A stretch of DNA of 64,000 nt from Tabrizicola fusiformis. Lineage in GTDB: Bacteria; Pseudomonadota; Alphaproteobacteria; Rhodobacterales; Rhodobacteraceae. The first letter of the stretch is position 1. Each line of letters begins with the position of its first letter. The translations under genes were made by a program, and so were the position numbers. Under the pieces are notes generated by a model. It searched no databases. It was given only the letters and a program-made list of their open reading frames with translations, and had not been told where the DNA came from. Location: NCBI RefSeq assembly GCF_013328815.1, contig NZ_JABUHN010000010.1:1-64000 (forward strand), in the 5' to 3' direction. Positions 1 through 10,546 of this stretch are shown in pieces.

Positions 1-77
1 CTATCACAGAGGTCGCGGGGTAGGTCTGTCCACGGAAAGGGGAGGTCCCACGATCAACCGATTTGTGCAACAGAGCC
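1..77. mobile_element. Terminal end of an insertion sequence (IS5/IS903-like)
   Basis: The last bases before position 78, read on the minus strand, are GGCTCTGTTGCACAAATCGG. This looks like the terminal inverted repeat of IS5-family (IS903-like) elements. IS6-family ends share the first dozen bases, so the family is not certain. Only the non-coding end of the element lies in the window and no transposase frame can be recognised in 77 bases. It abuts directly a truncated gene, so the insertion appears to have interrupted it. The other end and any target duplication lie outside the window. Confidence 0.55.
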
Positions 78-287
78 ATGCGCGATGCAAAGTCCTACTG
101 CAGTGTTTTTGTGGATGATAACAATCGAAAGCCGGTTTGCCGGCTTTACTTCAATTCGAAATCAAACAAGGCTATCGGGCTCTTTGATTCTGAAAAGAAC
201 GAGACCAAGCACCCGATTTCGGAGCTTGGTCAGATACTTGGCCATGCAATCGCCATCGAAGGGGTCATCCGGTCTTACGCCGGATAA
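78..287 (+). pseudogene. C-terminal fragment of a type I restriction endonuclease-like protein
   Basis: About 69 codons remain, ending at the TAA at 285-287. The peptide contains DDNNRKPVCRLYFNSKSNKA and a later KHPISELGQI, which resemble the extreme C-terminal segment of type I restriction R-subunit-like proteins as I know that family; no search was run. The frame stays open through the adjoining insertion-sequence end as far as a TAG at 21-23, so the TTG at 63 is not a credible start. The rest of the gene is missing, so this is a remnant of a defence locus with no expected activity. Base composition is visibly less GC-rich than pyrG next door, in line with acquired DNA. Confidence 0.55.
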
Positions 288-310
288 CCCTCCTATCGCA
301 GGGGTAACCG

Positions 311-1954
311 TCACACCAACCGCTCAACCTCTTTCGCGGCCCGCACGAAATCCGCGAACAGGGGATGCGGGGCGAAGGGTTTCGATTTCAGTTCGGGGTG
401 GAATTGCACGCCGATGAACCACGGATGGTCCTTCACCTCGACGATTTCCGGCAGCTTGCCGTCCGGGCTCATCCCCGAGAAGATCAGGCCGCACTCTTCC
501 AGTTGGGCGCGATACTGGATGTCCACCTCATAGCGGTGGCGGTGGCGTTCCTCGATCACCGTGGCGTGGTAGACTTCGGCCACCCGCGAGCCGGCCTTGA
601 GATTGGCGGTATAGGCGCCCAGCCGCATGGTGCCGCCCTTGGCATCATCGGCCTTGCGGCGCACGGTGTGATTGCCCTGCACCCATTCCTTGAGGTGATA
701 GACCACCGGGGTAAAACGCTTTTCACCCGCCTCGTGGTCAAACTCCTCGGACCCGGCGTTCTTCAGGCCGACCAGATGGCGGGCGCTTTCGATCACCGCC
801 ATCTGCATTCCCAGACAGATGCCCAGATAGGGGATTTTCTTTTCGCGGGCGAATTGGGCGGCCTTGATCTTGCCTTCGGTGCCGCGTTCGCCAAAGCCGC
901 CGGGCACCAGAATGGCGTGGAAATTCTCCAGCCAGGGGGCCGGGTCTTCGCGCTCGAAAATCTCGGCGTCGATCCACTCGGCCTTGACGCGGGTGCGGTT
1001 GGCCATGCCGCCATGGGTCAGCGCCTCGGCGATCGACTTATAGGCGTCTTCAAGCTGGGTATATTTGCCGACGATGGCCACCTTCACCTCACCCTCGGCA
1101 TGGGTCAGGCGGTCCATCACATCTTCCCAGCGGGCAAGGTTCGGTTTCGGCGCCGGGGTGATGCCAAAGGCATCCAGCACCGCCTGATCCAGCCCCGCCT
1201 TGTGATAGGCCAAGGGAGCCTGATAGATCGTCTTCAGGTCATAGGCCGGGATCACCGCCTCTTTGCGGACGTTGCAGAAGAGGGCGATCTTTTCCCGCTC
1301 GCGGTCGGGGATCGGATGTTCGCTGCGGCAGACAAGGACATCGGGCGCAAGGCCGATCGACTGCAATTCCTTGACGGAATGCTGGGTCGGCTTGGTCTTC
1401 AGCTCGCCACTGGCCGCCAGATAGGGCAGCAGCGTCAGGTGCATCAGGATCGACTGGCCACGCGGGCGCTCATGGATAAACTGGCGGATGGCTTCGAAGA
1501 AGGGCAGTCCCTCGATATCGCCGACCGTGCCGCCGATCTCGCACAGCATGAAATCGACCTCATCATCGCCAATGCGGAGGAAGTCCTTGATTTCATTGGT
1601 GACATGCGGGATCACCTGAATGGTTTTGCCCAAGTAGTCGCCGCGGCGTTCCTTTTCCAGCACATTGGAGTAAATCCGCCCCGAGGAAATGGAATCCGTC
1701 TGCCGGGCATGAACCCCGGTGAAGCGTTCGTAATGGCCAAGGTCCAGATCGGTCTCGGCGCCATCATCGGTGACGAAAACCTCGCCATGTTCAAACGGGC
1801 TCATCGTGCCGGGATCGACGTTCAGATAGGGGTCAAGCTTGCGCAGCCGCACGGTATAGCCGCGCGCCTGCAACAGCGCCCCAAGGGCGGCCGAAGCCAG
1901 CCCCTTGCCCAGAGAGGACACCACACCGCCGGTGATGAAGATATAGCGAGCCAT
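311..1954 (-). CDS. pyrG: CTP synthase (glutamine-hydrolysing)
   Basis: This 547-residue protein converts UTP to CTP using ATP and glutamine, the last step of pyrimidine nucleotide synthesis, in the cytoplasm. The N-terminal synthetase domain opens with [17 protein letters not shown] (P-loop-like). The C-terminal class I glutamine amidotransferase domain shows the oxyanion GGFGERG, the nucleophile Cys in GICLGMQ and the His/Glu pair in [10 protein letters not shown] longer frame starts 19 codons upstream, but the ATG at 1954 follows a good GGGAGG ribosome binding site and gives the family N-terminus and length. secG lies upstream on the same strand. Confidence 0.97.
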   Translation of the reverse strand: MARYIFITGGVVSSLGKGLASAALGALLQARGYTVRLRKLDPYLNVDPGTMSPFEHGEVFVTDDGAETDLDLGHYERFTGVHARQTDSISSGRIYSNVLEKERRGDYLGKTIQVIPHVTNEIKDFLRIGDDEVDFMLCEIGGTVGDIEGLPFFEAIRQFIHERPRGQSILMHLTLLPYLAASGELKTKPTQHSVKELQSIGLAPDVLVCRSEHPIPDREREKIALFCNVRKEAVIPAYDLKTIYQAPLAYHKAGLDQAVLDAFGITPAPKPNLARWEDVMDRLTHAEGEVKVAIVGKYTQLEDAYKSIAEALTHGGMANRTRVKAEWIDAEIFEREDPAPWLENFHAILVPGGFGERGTEGKIKAAQFAREKKIPYLGICLGMQMAVIESARHLVGLKNAGSEEFDHEAGEKRFTPVVYHLKEWVQGNHTVRRKADDAKGGTMRLGAYTANLKAGSRVAEVYHATVIEERHRHRYEVDIQYRAQLEECGLIFSGMSPDGKLPEIVEVKDHPWFIGVQFHPELKSKPFAPHPLFADFVRAAKEVERLV

Positions 1955-2020
1955 TGGGCCTCCCGTAGTCGATAAAAAGCGCGATTCGGCGCGTGGGAAT
2001 CGCAGCACCACGGGAGTTGA

Positions 2021-2049
2021 CCTATAGCCGAGGAATGACCAAGGCGCAA
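2021..2049 (-). promoter_or_regulatory. Candidate sigma-70 promoter of pyrG
   Basis: On the minus strand TTGCGC (2044-2049) and TATAGG (2021-2026) are separated by 17 bases in the 147-base gap between secG and pyrG. The -10 lies about 66 bases before the pyrG start. This is a consensus match by eye only. Confidence 0.4.
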
Positions 2050-2101
2050 CCGGACCGCAAGATTTTGCAGTCGGTTTCGTGGTGGCGTCAAAAGGTAGTG
2101 G

Positions 2102-2476
2102 TCAGTTTTCGGCGGCGGGCGGGGCGGCAGGCGCATCGGCCGCGGGCGGCGGCAGAAGGTCGGTGCCGGTGGGCAGGTTGCCCCCCGTGGCGGGCGCTTC
2201 GGGCGTGGCGGGGGCCGTGGTGCCGATCTGGTCGGCGACCGAGCCTTGATCCGCGGCACGGCTGGCCAGCACGGTCAGCGTGATCGAGGTGGCGATGAAG
2301 GCGATGGCAAAAATCCAGGTCAGCTTGGCCAGTGCCGTGGCCACGCCCCGGCTCGAGACCACGCCGCCGCCACCGCCACCCATGCCCAGGCCGCCCCCTT
2401 CCGAACGCTGAAGCAGCACGACCCCGATCAGGAGAAGCGCAAGGATCAGGTGGATGATAAGGACGACGTTTTCCAT
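2102..2476 (-). CDS. secG: Preprotein translocase subunit SecG
   Basis: SecG is a small inner-membrane partner of SecY and SecE that assists Sec-dependent export. The 124-residue product has two hydrophobic helices (about residues 3-22 and 53-72) joined by the family loop LLQRSEGGGLGMGG. A long Ala/Pro-rich tail after residue 75 is poorly conserved and common in alphaproteobacterial SecG. It lies upstream of pyrG on the same strand, but a separate promoter-like sequence stands between them. Confidence 0.93.
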   Translation of the reverse strand: MENVVLIIHLILALLLIGVVLLQRSEGGGLGMGGGGGGVVSSRGVATALAKLTWIFAIAFIATSITLTVLASRAADQGSVADQIGTTAPATPEAPATGGNLPTGTDLLPPPAADAPAAPPAAEN

Positions 2477-2502
2477 GGGAACCCCGAAGCTGACGCGCCT
2501 AT

Positions 2503-2913
2503 CTAGGCGGAACCCCCCGGCGGCGCAAGCCCGTCCGGCGCCTCGCAGACGGCGGAAAGCTTGTTGCCGTCCGGGTCACGCAGATAACAGGCGTAGAAAT
2601 GCGGCCCGTGGGGGCGCAGGCCCGGCGCGCCTTCGTCGGTTCCGCCTGCCGCCAGCCCCGCCGCGTGAAAGGCATCGACGGCGGCCCGGCTGGGCGCCAC
2701 CAGCGCCGGCATCGAGCCGTTGCCCACCGTTGCGGGCCGCTTGTCATAGGGATGGGTGATCCAGAGCGTGATCCGCGCCGGGGCAGGCGGGCCATAGCCC
2801 ACCTCATCAGGATATTCGGCGCGCAAGCCATGGCCGAGCGTCGGCATCACCGCATCGTAAAAGCGTTTCGCGGCGGCCAGATCATTGGTGCCGAGGGTCA
2901 GGTAGAGAAACAT
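2503..2913 (-). CDS. VOC-superfamily (glyoxalase/bleomycin-resistance fold) protein
   Basis: The 136-residue protein fits a single VOC domain pair of beta-alpha-beta-beta-beta modules. It starts with FLYLTLGTNDLAAAKRFYDA and ends with HFYACYLRDPDGNKLSAV, the usual metal-side strand of this fold. VOC proteins are metal-dependent enzymes or ligand-binding proteins, and the substrate cannot be told from sequence. It lies 26 bases before the secG start on the same strand and is divergent from purA. Confidence 0.8.
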   Translation of the reverse strand: MFLYLTLGTNDLAAAKRFYDAVMPTLGHGLRAEYPDEVGYGPPAPARITLWITHPYDKRPATVGNGSMPALVAPSRAAVDAFHAAGLAAGGTDEGAPGLRPHGPHFYACYLRDPDGNKLSAVCEAPDGLAPPGGSA

Positions 2914-3003
2914 CGCATCCTCCTGCGGCCATTTTGCTGTTTCGCTGGCCGCCTGTGGTCGCTATAGCTCGCACGGTTTTTCCAAAGCGCAAGGACCGTG
3001 CAT

Positions 3004-4296
<1,293 letters not shown>

Positions 4297-4314
4297 ACCC
4301 CGGAAGGAACGGCC

Positions 4315-4554
4315 ATGGCCCTTGGCTACAAGACCCGCCGCCGCCTGTCGCTGCTGATCCTTCTGGTCGGGCTGCCGCTGTATATCGTAGTGGCGGTCAA
4401 TCTGGTGGATTGGCTGAATGCCTGGCGGGGCCGCCCTTCGGTTCCGATGGAGTTCCTCGTCTATGTCGGGCTTGGCGTCCTCTGGGCGCTGCCCTTGCGG
4501 GCGGTGTTCCGCGGTGTGGGGCAAGACGACCCGGACGCGCCGAAAGACCCCTGA
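4315..4554 (+). CDS. DUF2842 small membrane protein
   Basis: A 79-residue protein with two predicted membrane helices (about residues 10-31 and 48-67). The opening MALGYKTRRRLSLLILLVGL is typical of the alphaproteobacterial DUF2842 family, whose function is unknown. It begins 18 bases after the purA stop with GGAAGGAA just upstream, so it is probably cotranscribed with purA. A hairpin follows the stop. Confidence 0.85.
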   Translation: MALGYKTRRRLSLLILLVGLPLYIVVAVNLVDWLNAWRGRPSVPMEFLVYVGLGVLWALPLRAVFRGVGQDDPDAPKDP

Positions 4555-4561
4555 AAGGCAA

Positions 4562-4591
4562 AAGGCGGACCATCCCCCGATGGCCCGCCTT
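4562..4591 (+). terminator. Hairpin after purA-DUF2842
   Basis: AAGGCGGACCATC and GATGGCCCGCCTT form a 13-pair stem with one mismatch around a CCCC loop, starting 8 bases after the DUF2842 stop. There is no long T run, so it may work as a bidirectional or Rho-assisted terminator between convergent genes. Confidence 0.6.
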
Positions 4592-4644
4592 CGCAAGGGC
4601 GTGAGTGGCAGCCTCCGCCCCGATGTTCTGTCCCGGTATCCTGA

Positions 4645-7068
4645 TCAGCCGGCGTTGCGCAGTGCCTCGGCCAGGATCGGCGAGCGTTCGGTCACCGCAA
4701 AATGCCCGGCCCGGATCTTGGCGATCCGGCCCTTGCGCATCAGATAGCCAAAGCTGCGCAGGCATTCTTCACGCGCAAGGCCCGCACCGGCGGGCAGTTC
4801 GGCAACCTGACGCAGCACCAGCGGCCGCGAAAATTCGGGCCGCTTCAGCACCATGGCGCAATAGACCGCCGCCGCCTCGATCAGATCGGGAAGCTGCGTC
4901 GCCCCCAGCCGTTCGGCAAAGTCGGCAAAGCCCTTGCTGTCGGAGAAGACATTGCCGTCGTCCTCATCCTCATCATCCAGATCGAAGGCATCCAGATCGG
5001 CCTGCGGCGGCACCACCTGCGGGCGGGGCGGCGCGGGCGGGGCGACCGGCGTTTCTTCGGGCGCCAGTTCGGCCACGGTCTGGGCCACAGCGGCAGTATG
5101 GCGTCCCGCCTTGACGCGGCGCGGACGCACCGGGCCGGGGGCGCTGGCCGGGGCGGCGGGCGCTGCATCGGCCAGATTGTCCGACGCGACCGAAAGCGCC
5201 GCCGTCGAGGCGGTCGAGCGCGGGCGGTCGATGCGCTGTTCCGAAACCAGAACCAGCGGCGACAGCCGTTGGCCTTCGGAACGCTGCGGGCGCACGGCCT
5301 GTTCCAGATCGGCGCGGTAGGCATCCTTGCGGGTTTCGCCGCGCGCGGGCGTGGCGCCCTGCATCTGGCGTTCGGCGGTGGTGGCGGCCACGGCAGCCTT
5401 GAGATGCTCGATGGCCGAGCGGCGGCGGCGGGTGTCTTCGCCGTCCATCTCGGTGTCGGTGCGCGCGATCAGCCGCGACACCGAATCATCCGCGCCGGTG
5501 CCAAGGGCGCCGGTCTCGGTCCGGCGGCGCGGTTCGGCCTCGGGCTGTTCCATGGGTTGAACGGCGGGCTGGGCAGGTGCATGGACCTCAGGCCCGCCGA
5601 TCTCGGCTTCGAGCGCGGCCAGTTCGGCCTGCAACGCCGCTTCGGCTTCGGGTGACAAGAGCGAGGTGCGCAGCGGCTGCGCCGCGGCTTCGGCAGGGGC
5701 GGGTGCCGCGACAGGAGCTGCGACGGGGGCCACAGCCGGCGCATCGCTGCGGCGAATACGGATCACCCGGGCGCGGGCCCGCTGGGCCTTTTCGCTGACC
5801 GGGGCGGGGGTCGCCTCTTCGGCCAACTCTTCGGCTTCGGGCGCAGGCGCAGGGGCCGCGGCCACCAGTTCGGCCGCGTCGATCGCTTCGGTGCCGGTGC
5901 TGGCCTCGGCCTCATCTTCGGCAAAGCTGTCATCCGCATCGTCGTCAAAGTCGAAGGTCGCGGGCGCGGTCAGGTTGCCAAGGGCAAACCCGTCATCTTC
6001 GGCGTCATCCTGCGCGGCGGCCGGGGGGGCCTCGGGCTGCGGATCGACCAGAGCGGCCAGCATGGCGGCGGTGTCGTCACCCTCATCCTCGTCGTCCCAG
6101 TCCTGATCTTCGGGCAGGGCATCGGTCCCCGCTTCCGTCACCGCTTCGGTGGCAGGGGCGGGCGCATCCAGCACTGCAAGCGCAGCCAGCATCGCCTCGT
6201 CGCCGTCATCGGCGAGATCGGTCTCTTCGGACAGGTCGGTGTCTTCGGCAAATTCCTCGGCAAAGCTGTCGGGCAACTCTTCCGCGACATCCGCGTCGAG
6301 AATTTCAGCCGCAGTCAGCACCGGCTCGTCCCCGGCAAATTCCTCGCCCAAATCTTCGATCAGGTCTTCGGCCAAGTCTTCGACGGGCTCTTCGACAAAT
6401 TCTTCGGCAATCTCTGCCACCGGCTCTGCCACCTCGGGCAGCAGATCGGCCTGCGGCGCCTCGGGCTCCAGATCGCCGTCATAGTCGAAATCGGCGCCAA
6501 AGCCGGTTTCCACCGGCGCGTCATCGTCAAAGCCGACATCGGCGCGCAGGTCTTCGACCGGCTCATCCTCTTCATAAGCCGCCGCCAGAACCGGCGCCGT
6601 GGGGGCGACCAGCGGGGCTGCTTCGGGTTCACTCGGCTCTGCCGCCGACTCTGCCGCGGGCGCCACAGCGGGCGCAACCGGCAGCACCGCCGCCTCGCCG
6701 CGCAGGCGGCGCAGCTTGTCCGCCGCGGATTCCGCCGGGGCCGCATCCGGTGCAGGGGCCGCATCCAGAAAGGGGGCCACAGCCGGAACCGGCGCCGCCC
6801 GCACGCTGCCCTCGTCACCCGCCCGCAGGATCACGCCGTTTTCCTGCACCTTGGCCTCGACCCGGCGCTGAATCTCGCGCTCGGCGATACGGTGCAGCAT
6901 GGCGGCATCGGGGGTGGGCGGCTCGGCGCCGAAATAGCGGTCCTCGGCGGCCAGATCGCGGAAATATTCTGCGATCGCCTTCATCGTCGAGAAGGGCTCG
7001 TCAAACCCCTCCAGCGTGCAGGAGAATGTCCCGTAGGACACCGTCAGAATTTTACTCGCTCCGAGCAT
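4645..7068 (-). CDS. Large acidic low-complexity protein of unknown function
   Basis: An 807-residue protein I recognise only as a kind found in Rhodobacterales and annotated as hypothetical. It has three zones. Residues 1-80 are ordered ([20 protein letters not shown], then a helical segment ending in a charged [10 protein letters not shown]). Residues about 90-690 are very acidic and rich in Ala, Glu, Asp and Pro, with runs such as [14 protein letters not shown]. The last 95 or so residues are ordered again ([20 protein letters not shown] onward), possibly a small helical or winged-helix unit. There is no signal peptide or membrane helix. It is a single gene between the purA unit (convergent) and thiN (divergent). 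The ATG at 7068 starts the conserved N-terminus. Confidence 0.75.
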   Translation of the reverse strand: MLGASKILTVSYGTFSCTLEGFDEPFSTMKAIAEYFRDLAAEDRYFGAEPPTPDAAMLHRIAEREIQRRVEAKVQENGVILRAGDEGSVRAAPVPAVAPFLDAAPAPDAAPAESAADKLRRLRGEAAVLPVAPAVAPAAESAAEPSEPEAAPLVAPTAPVLAAAYEEDEPVEDLRADVGFDDDAPVETGFGADFDYDGDLEPEAPQADLLPEVAEPVAEIAEEFVEEPVEDLAEDLIEDLGEEFAGDEPVLTAAEILDADVAEELPDSFAEEFAEDTDLSEETDLADDGDEAMLAALAVLDAPAPATEAVTEAGTDALPEDQDWDDEDEGDDTAAMLAALVDPQPEAPPAAAQDDAEDDGFALGNLTAPATFDFDDDADDSFAEDEAEASTGTEAIDAAELVAAAPAPAPEAEELAEEATPAPVSEKAQRARARVIRIRRSDAPAVAPVAAPVAAPAPAEAAAQPLRTSLLSPEAEAALQAELAALEAEIGGPEVHAPAQPAVQPMEQPEAEPRRRTETGALGTGADDSVSRLIARTDTEMDGEDTRRRRSAIEHLKAAVAATTAERQMQGATPARGETRKDAYRADLEQAVRPQRSEGQRLSPLVLVSEQRIDRPRSTASTAALSVASDNLADAAPAAPASAPGPVRPRRVKAGRHTAAVAQTVAELAPEETPVAPPAPPRPQVVPPQADLDAFDLDDEDEDDGNVFSDSKGFADFAERLGATQLPDLIEAAAVYCAMVLKRPEFSRPLVLRQVAELPAGAGLAREECLRSFGYLMRKGRIAKIRAGHFAVTERSPILAEALRNAG

Positions 7069-7207
7069 CGGATGCCGCCTCTTGACTATTCACCCCGCCA
7101 AATTGCCCGCCGTCCTGTTCGTTTCCATGGACAGACGGCGGTAATTTGAAGGATTGATTGTGTTCACCGGATGGGCTCTTTGCCGCAATTGGATGAACAG
7201 TATTGGC

Positions 7208-7888
7208 ATGAATCAGGGGATTGTCGAATCCCGCGAGGGGGTGACACTGGCCGGCGGGGCGCCTTTCGGCGCGGCTTTGCTGCGCCGGGCGCTGGCCCAT
7301 GCCCCTGAAATCGTTGCCGCCGATGGCGGGGCGGACCGGCTCTTGCGGCTGGGGGTCATGCCCCGGGCGGTCTACGGCGATTTCGATTCGATTTCGGCAG
7401 GGGCACAGGCCCGGTTGCAGGGCCGACTGTTTCCCGTTGCGGAACAGGAAACCACCGATTTTGACAAGGCGCTGCGCCATATCCGGGCGCCCTTCGTGCT
7501 GGGCGTGGGGTTTCAGGGGGCGCGGCTGGACCACGGGCTTGCCGTGCTGAACGCGCTGACCCGCCACCCCGACCGCCGCGCCCTGATCCTGAGCGCGCAG
7601 GAGGTGACGTTTCTGGCGCCGCCCGAGATGGAGCTGCACCTGCCCGTCGGCTCGCGTCTGTCGCTCTTCCCCATGGCGCCGGTGCAAGGGACAAGCGAGG
7701 GGCTGCGCTGGCCGATCGACGGGCTGCACTTCGCGCCGGACGGCATGATCGGCACCTCGAACGAAGTCAGCGCGCCGCGGGTGCGGCTGCGCTTCGACGC
7801 GGCGGCGATGCTGGTGATCCTGCCCGTCAGATCGCTTCGGGCAGTTCTGCGCGGATTTGGCCTGCCGTCACCCGCTCGCGGTGGATGA
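7208..7888 (+). CDS. thiN: Thiamine diphosphokinase
   Basis: This cytoplasmic enzyme transfers pyrophosphate from ATP to thiamine, making the cofactor thiamine diphosphate. GVTLAGGAPFG near the N-terminus, IVAADGGADRLL, the YGDFDSIS metal/substrate motif and TTDFDKAL are family marks. The C-terminus carries the thiamine-binding segment GLHFAPDGMIGTSNEV. Start choice is uncertain: ATG at 7208 fits homologous N-termini, but ATG 7193 and GTG 7160 (six bases after AAGGA) are in frame. The 3' end overlaps the convergent EamA gene by 62 bases. Confidence 0.85.
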   Translation: MNQGIVESREGVTLAGGAPFGAALLRRALAHAPEIVAADGGADRLLRLGVMPRAVYGDFDSISAGAQARLQGRLFPVAEQETTDFDKALRHIRAPFVLGVGFQGARLDHGLAVLNALTRHPDRRALILSAQEVTFLAPPEMELHLPVGSRLSLFPMAPVQGTSEGLRWPIDGLHFAPDGMIGTSNEVSAPRVRLRFDAAAMLVILPVRSLRAVLRGFGLPSPARGG

Positions 7889-8747
7889 TGTAAAGCCCCG
7901 AGGCGATGATGATGCCCATGCCGACCCAGGTCAGCGCATTTGGGAAATCGCCGAACACGGCATAGCCAAGGGCGACGGCGGTAACGATCTCCAGATAATG
8001 GATCGGCGCCAGGGTGGAGGCCGGGGCATGTTTCAGCGCCAGCGTCATGCACATATGGCTGGCCGCCGCCCAGAAGCCCACGCCGAACAGCCACACCCAT
8101 GCCCAGCCCTGCGGCATCACCGGATCGAACATGGCCAGCCCTGTGCCGTCCAACAACACCATGGCCGGCAGGCAGATCGCCGCCCCGGCAATCGAGGTGT
8201 GCAGTTGCTGGATCACCGGATGCACTTCGGCGGCAATCGCCCGGGTGACCAGCATGTAGAAGGCAAAGGCAAAGGCCGAGATCAGCGGATAGAGCGCCAC
8301 TGTGCCGAATGCCGCGAGCGAGGGCTGGATCACCAGCATCGACCCGGCAAATCCCACCAGCGAGGCGATGATCCGGCGCGGCCCGATATGGTCGCCAAAG
8401 ATCAGCCGGCCCAGGATCAACAGGATGAAGGGCTCGACAAAGACGATGGCCAGGGCATCGGCAATGGGCATGAACTGCACCCCCGCGACAAAGCCGAAGG
8501 TCGAGGCGATCAGGAACACCGCCCGAAGGGTGATCAGCGCCAGCACCCGCGGCGAGGCCCCCCAGGACAGCCGCATGACCAGCGCCACCGGCACCATCAG
8601 CACCCCCTGAACCAAAAATCGCGCCGTGGTGATCTGGCCGACGGGAATGGTCGCCGTGGCCAGCTTGGATGCGGTGTCCAGCAGCGGCGCCAGCACGCAG
8701 AAGGCCAACATGAGGATGATGCCGGGAAGGATGCGGTCCTGTGTCAT
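7827..8747 (-). CDS. EamA/DMT-family transporter
   Basis: A 306-residue inner-membrane protein with about ten hydrophobic helices in two repeated halves, the architecture of the drug/metabolite transporter superfamily EamA domain. Substrate cannot be inferred; members export metabolites or amino acids. Each half contains the usual Pro/Gly-rich helix (VFVEPFILLILGRLIFGD and APIHYLEIVTAVALGYAVFGD). Its 3' end overlaps thiN on the other strand, so the two genes are convergent. Confidence 0.88.
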   Translation of the reverse strand: MTQDRILPGIILMLAFCVLAPLLDTASKLATATIPVGQITTARFLVQGVLMVPVALVMRLSWGASPRVLALITLRAVFLIASTFGFVAGVQFMPIADALAIVFVEPFILLILGRLIFGDHIGPRRIIASLVGFAGSMLVIQPSLAAFGTVALYPLISAFAFAFYMLVTRAIAAEVHPVIQQLHTSIAGAAICLPAMVLLDGTGLAMFDPVMPQGWAWVWLFGVGFWAAASHMCMTLALKHAPASTLAPIHYLEIVTAVALGYAVFGDFPNALTWVGMGIIIASGLYIIHRERVTAGQIRAELPEAI

Positions 8748-8829
8748 GCCGCCTTCCTAACCGGATGCGTCGCCGCAGGATCGTCTGATTGCGACCTCGC
8801 GGGTGTTTCCCCTTCCGGGGCGGCCGCTT

Positions 8830-8846
8830 GGGGGCATCGAGCCCCC
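8830..8846. other. GC hairpin in the 8748-9160 gene-free stretch
   Basis: GGGGGC and GCCCCC flank the loop ATCGA. The 413 bases between the EamA start and the sdaA stop hold no credible gene. They hold this hairpin, two inverted copies of a dispersed repeat (8903-8940 and 9078-9113) and a second hairpin at 9115-9135. I see nothing else there that I can name. Confidence 0.5.
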
Positions 8847-8902
8847 GCGCGCCCGGCTGCCGCGGACGACAGACCGGGGCGGTGGTCTGGCGGAAGCCGG
8901 GG

Positions 8903-8940
8903 CCTCCGGCGGGAGTATTTCAAAAGGTGCAAATGTAAGG
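8903..8940 (-). repeat. Dispersed CAAATAT-type intergenic element, copy 1
   Basis: Read on the minus strand it runs CATTTGCACC, TTTTGAAATACTCCC and then straight into a GC hairpin GCCGG/CCGGC (8897-8911). It is downstream of sdaA in the direction of sdaA transcription. It forms an inverted pair with the copy at 9078-9113; the two share GAGTATTTC, AAAGGTGCAAATG and AAGG. Confidence 0.65.
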
Positions 8941-9077
8941 GAGTTGTTTACCATTTCGCCGCATCATGATCCTGCGGAACAGGGAGGAGTCCCGATGGCC
9001 GCAAGGTGCAAGTCGTCCCGGTCGCGTGGGCGTTAACCCCTGCGCACTGGACTGGTGCCGTCGGCCGGGACGCAATC

Positions 9078-9135
9078 CCTTGCATTTGCACCTTTGGAAA
9101 TACTCCACGGGGGTGCGGGGGTGTGAAACCCCCGC
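9078..9135 (+). repeat. Dispersed CAAATAT-type intergenic element, copy 2, with hairpin
   Basis: Reads CATTTGCACCTTTGGAAATA then CTCC, followed by the hairpin GCGGGGGT/ACCCCCGC (9115-9122 with 9128-9135, loop GTGAA). The hairpin lies 26 bases past the sdaA stop and could end sdaA transcription from the other strand. Same element type as the copies at 8903, 13624, 25146, 53067 and 53107. Confidence 0.65.
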
Positions 9136-9160
9136 TCCTGCCGAAGACCGGGGTGCGGCC

Positions 9161-10540
9161 TCAGCAGTTGGGCACGTTCACCGCCAGCCCGCCCAGCGAG
9201 GTTTCCTTGTATTTCTCGTGCATGTCATGACCGGTCTGGCGCATGGTCTCGATGCAGGCATCCAGCGAGACCAGATGCACCCCGTCACCGCGCAGCGCCA
9301 GCGAGGCGGCGGAGACGGCCTTGATCGCGCCAAGGCCGTTGCGTTCGATGCAGGGCACCTGCACCAGCCCTTTCACCGGGTCGCAGGTCATGCCGAGGTG
9401 GTGTTCCAGCGCGATTTCGGCGGCGTTTTCCACCTGCATCGCGCTGCCGCCCATCACAGCGCAGAGCCCGGCGGCGGCCATGGCGGCGGCGCTGCCCACT
9501 TCGGCCTGACAGCCGCATTCGGCGCCCGAGATCGAGGCATTGTGTTTGCACAGGCCGCCGATGGCCGCCGCCGTCAGCAGGAAATCGCCCACGCCCGAGG
9601 GGGCGGCGCCCGGCACATGGTCAAGCCAGTAGCGGATCACCGCCGGAAGCACGCCTGCCGCCCCGTTGGTCGGCGCAGTCACCACTTGCCCCCCGGCGGC
9701 GTTTTCTTCGTTCACCGCCATGGCGTAGAGGCTCATCCAGTCGTTGATCGTATGCGGGGCGGTCATGTTCAGGCCGCGCTCGGCCATCAGTTGATCATGG
9801 ATGCCCTTGGCGCGGCGGCGCACCTTGAGGCCGCCGGGCAGGATGCCTTCGCCGGTCATCCCGCGCGAGATGCAGGCGTTCATCACCTCCCACAGCCGGG
9901 CAAGACCGGCGTCGATCTCGGCGGCGGTGCGGAATTTCAGCTCGTTGGCGCGTTTCATCCGGGCGATGCTCAGGCCCGATTTCGCGGCCATCTCCAGCAT
10001 TTCAGCCGCCGTTTCGAACGGATAGGGCACGTCGGCGCGGGCCTTGGCGCCGGCGCCGCCGGCTTCGGCCAGTTCCGCCGCGGTCAGCACGAAGCCGCCG
10101 CCGATGGAGTAATAGGTTTCCTGCAGGATCACGTCGCCCTGCGCATCCTTTGCCTTGAGGATCATGCCGTTGGCATGGCCGGCCAGGGGAGGGCCGTAGT
10201 CAAAGGTGAGGTCGGTTTTCGGGTTGAAGGCCAGTTCCGGCAGGCCGGGCGGGGCGATGCGGTGGGTCGCCTCGATCGCGGCCAGCGTGGTTTCGGCCTT
10301 GGCCGCGTCATAGCTGGCCGGCTCGAACCCGGCAAGGCCGAGGATCGTGGCGCGGTCGGTGGCATGGCCGACGCCAGTAAAGGCCAGCGAGCCGTGAAGT
10401 GAGCCTGCAACCCCGTGGAAATGGAAGGGTGAGGCGCGCATCAGGTCAAGGAACCTTGCGGCGGCCACCATCGGCCCCATGGTGTGGGACGATGACGGGC
10501 CGACGCCCACCTTGAACATGTCGAAGACGGAAAGAAACAT
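9161..10540 (-). CDS. sdaA: L-serine ammonia-lyase (single-chain, iron-sulfur type)
   Basis: Deaminates L-serine to pyruvate and ammonia in the cytoplasm using a [4Fe-4S] cluster. The 459-residue chain joins the beta domain ([19 protein letters not shown]) and the alpha domain ([19 protein letters not shown]) as in the single-chain enzymes. Candidate cluster cysteines are in [17 protein letters not shown] and, further on, [12 protein letters not shown]. Its ATG is 6 bases after the stop of the upstream GST gene, so the two are very probably one transcript. Confidence 0.93.
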   Translation of the reverse strand: MFLSVFDMFKVGVGPSSSHTMGPMVAAARFLDLMRASPFHFHGVAGSLHGSLAFTGVGHATDRATILGLAGFEPASYDAAKAETTLAAIEATHRIAPPGLPELAFNPKTDLTFDYGPPLAGHANGMILKAKDAQGDVILQETYYSIGGGFVLTAAELAEAGGAGAKARADVPYPFETAAEMLEMAAKSGLSIARMKRANELKFRTAAEIDAGLARLWEVMNACISRGMTGEGILPGGLKVRRRAKGIHDQLMAERGLNMTAPHTINDWMSLYAMAVNEENAAGGQVVTAPTNGAAGVLPAVIRYWLDHVPGAAPSGVGDFLLTAAAIGGLCKHNASISGAECGCQAEVGSAAAMAAAGLCAVMGGSAMQVENAAEIALEHHLGMTCDPVKGLVQVPCIERNGLGAIKAVSAASLALRGDGVHLVSLDACIETMRQTGHDMHEKYKETSLGGLAVNVPNC

Positions 10541-10546
10541 GGCGCC

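Noticed and set aside
365-1975. Long open frame on the plus strand opposite pyrG (over 500 codons)
   Set aside because: It mirrors the codon structure of pyrG on the other strand; no family features or ribosome binding site. Long antisense frames are common in GC-rich DNA.
8941-9077. The 137 bases between the inverted repeat copies as a MITE or small RNA gene
   Set aside because: No target-site duplication or clear promoter seen; the repeat ends differ from transposon ends. Left as part of the repeat finding only.
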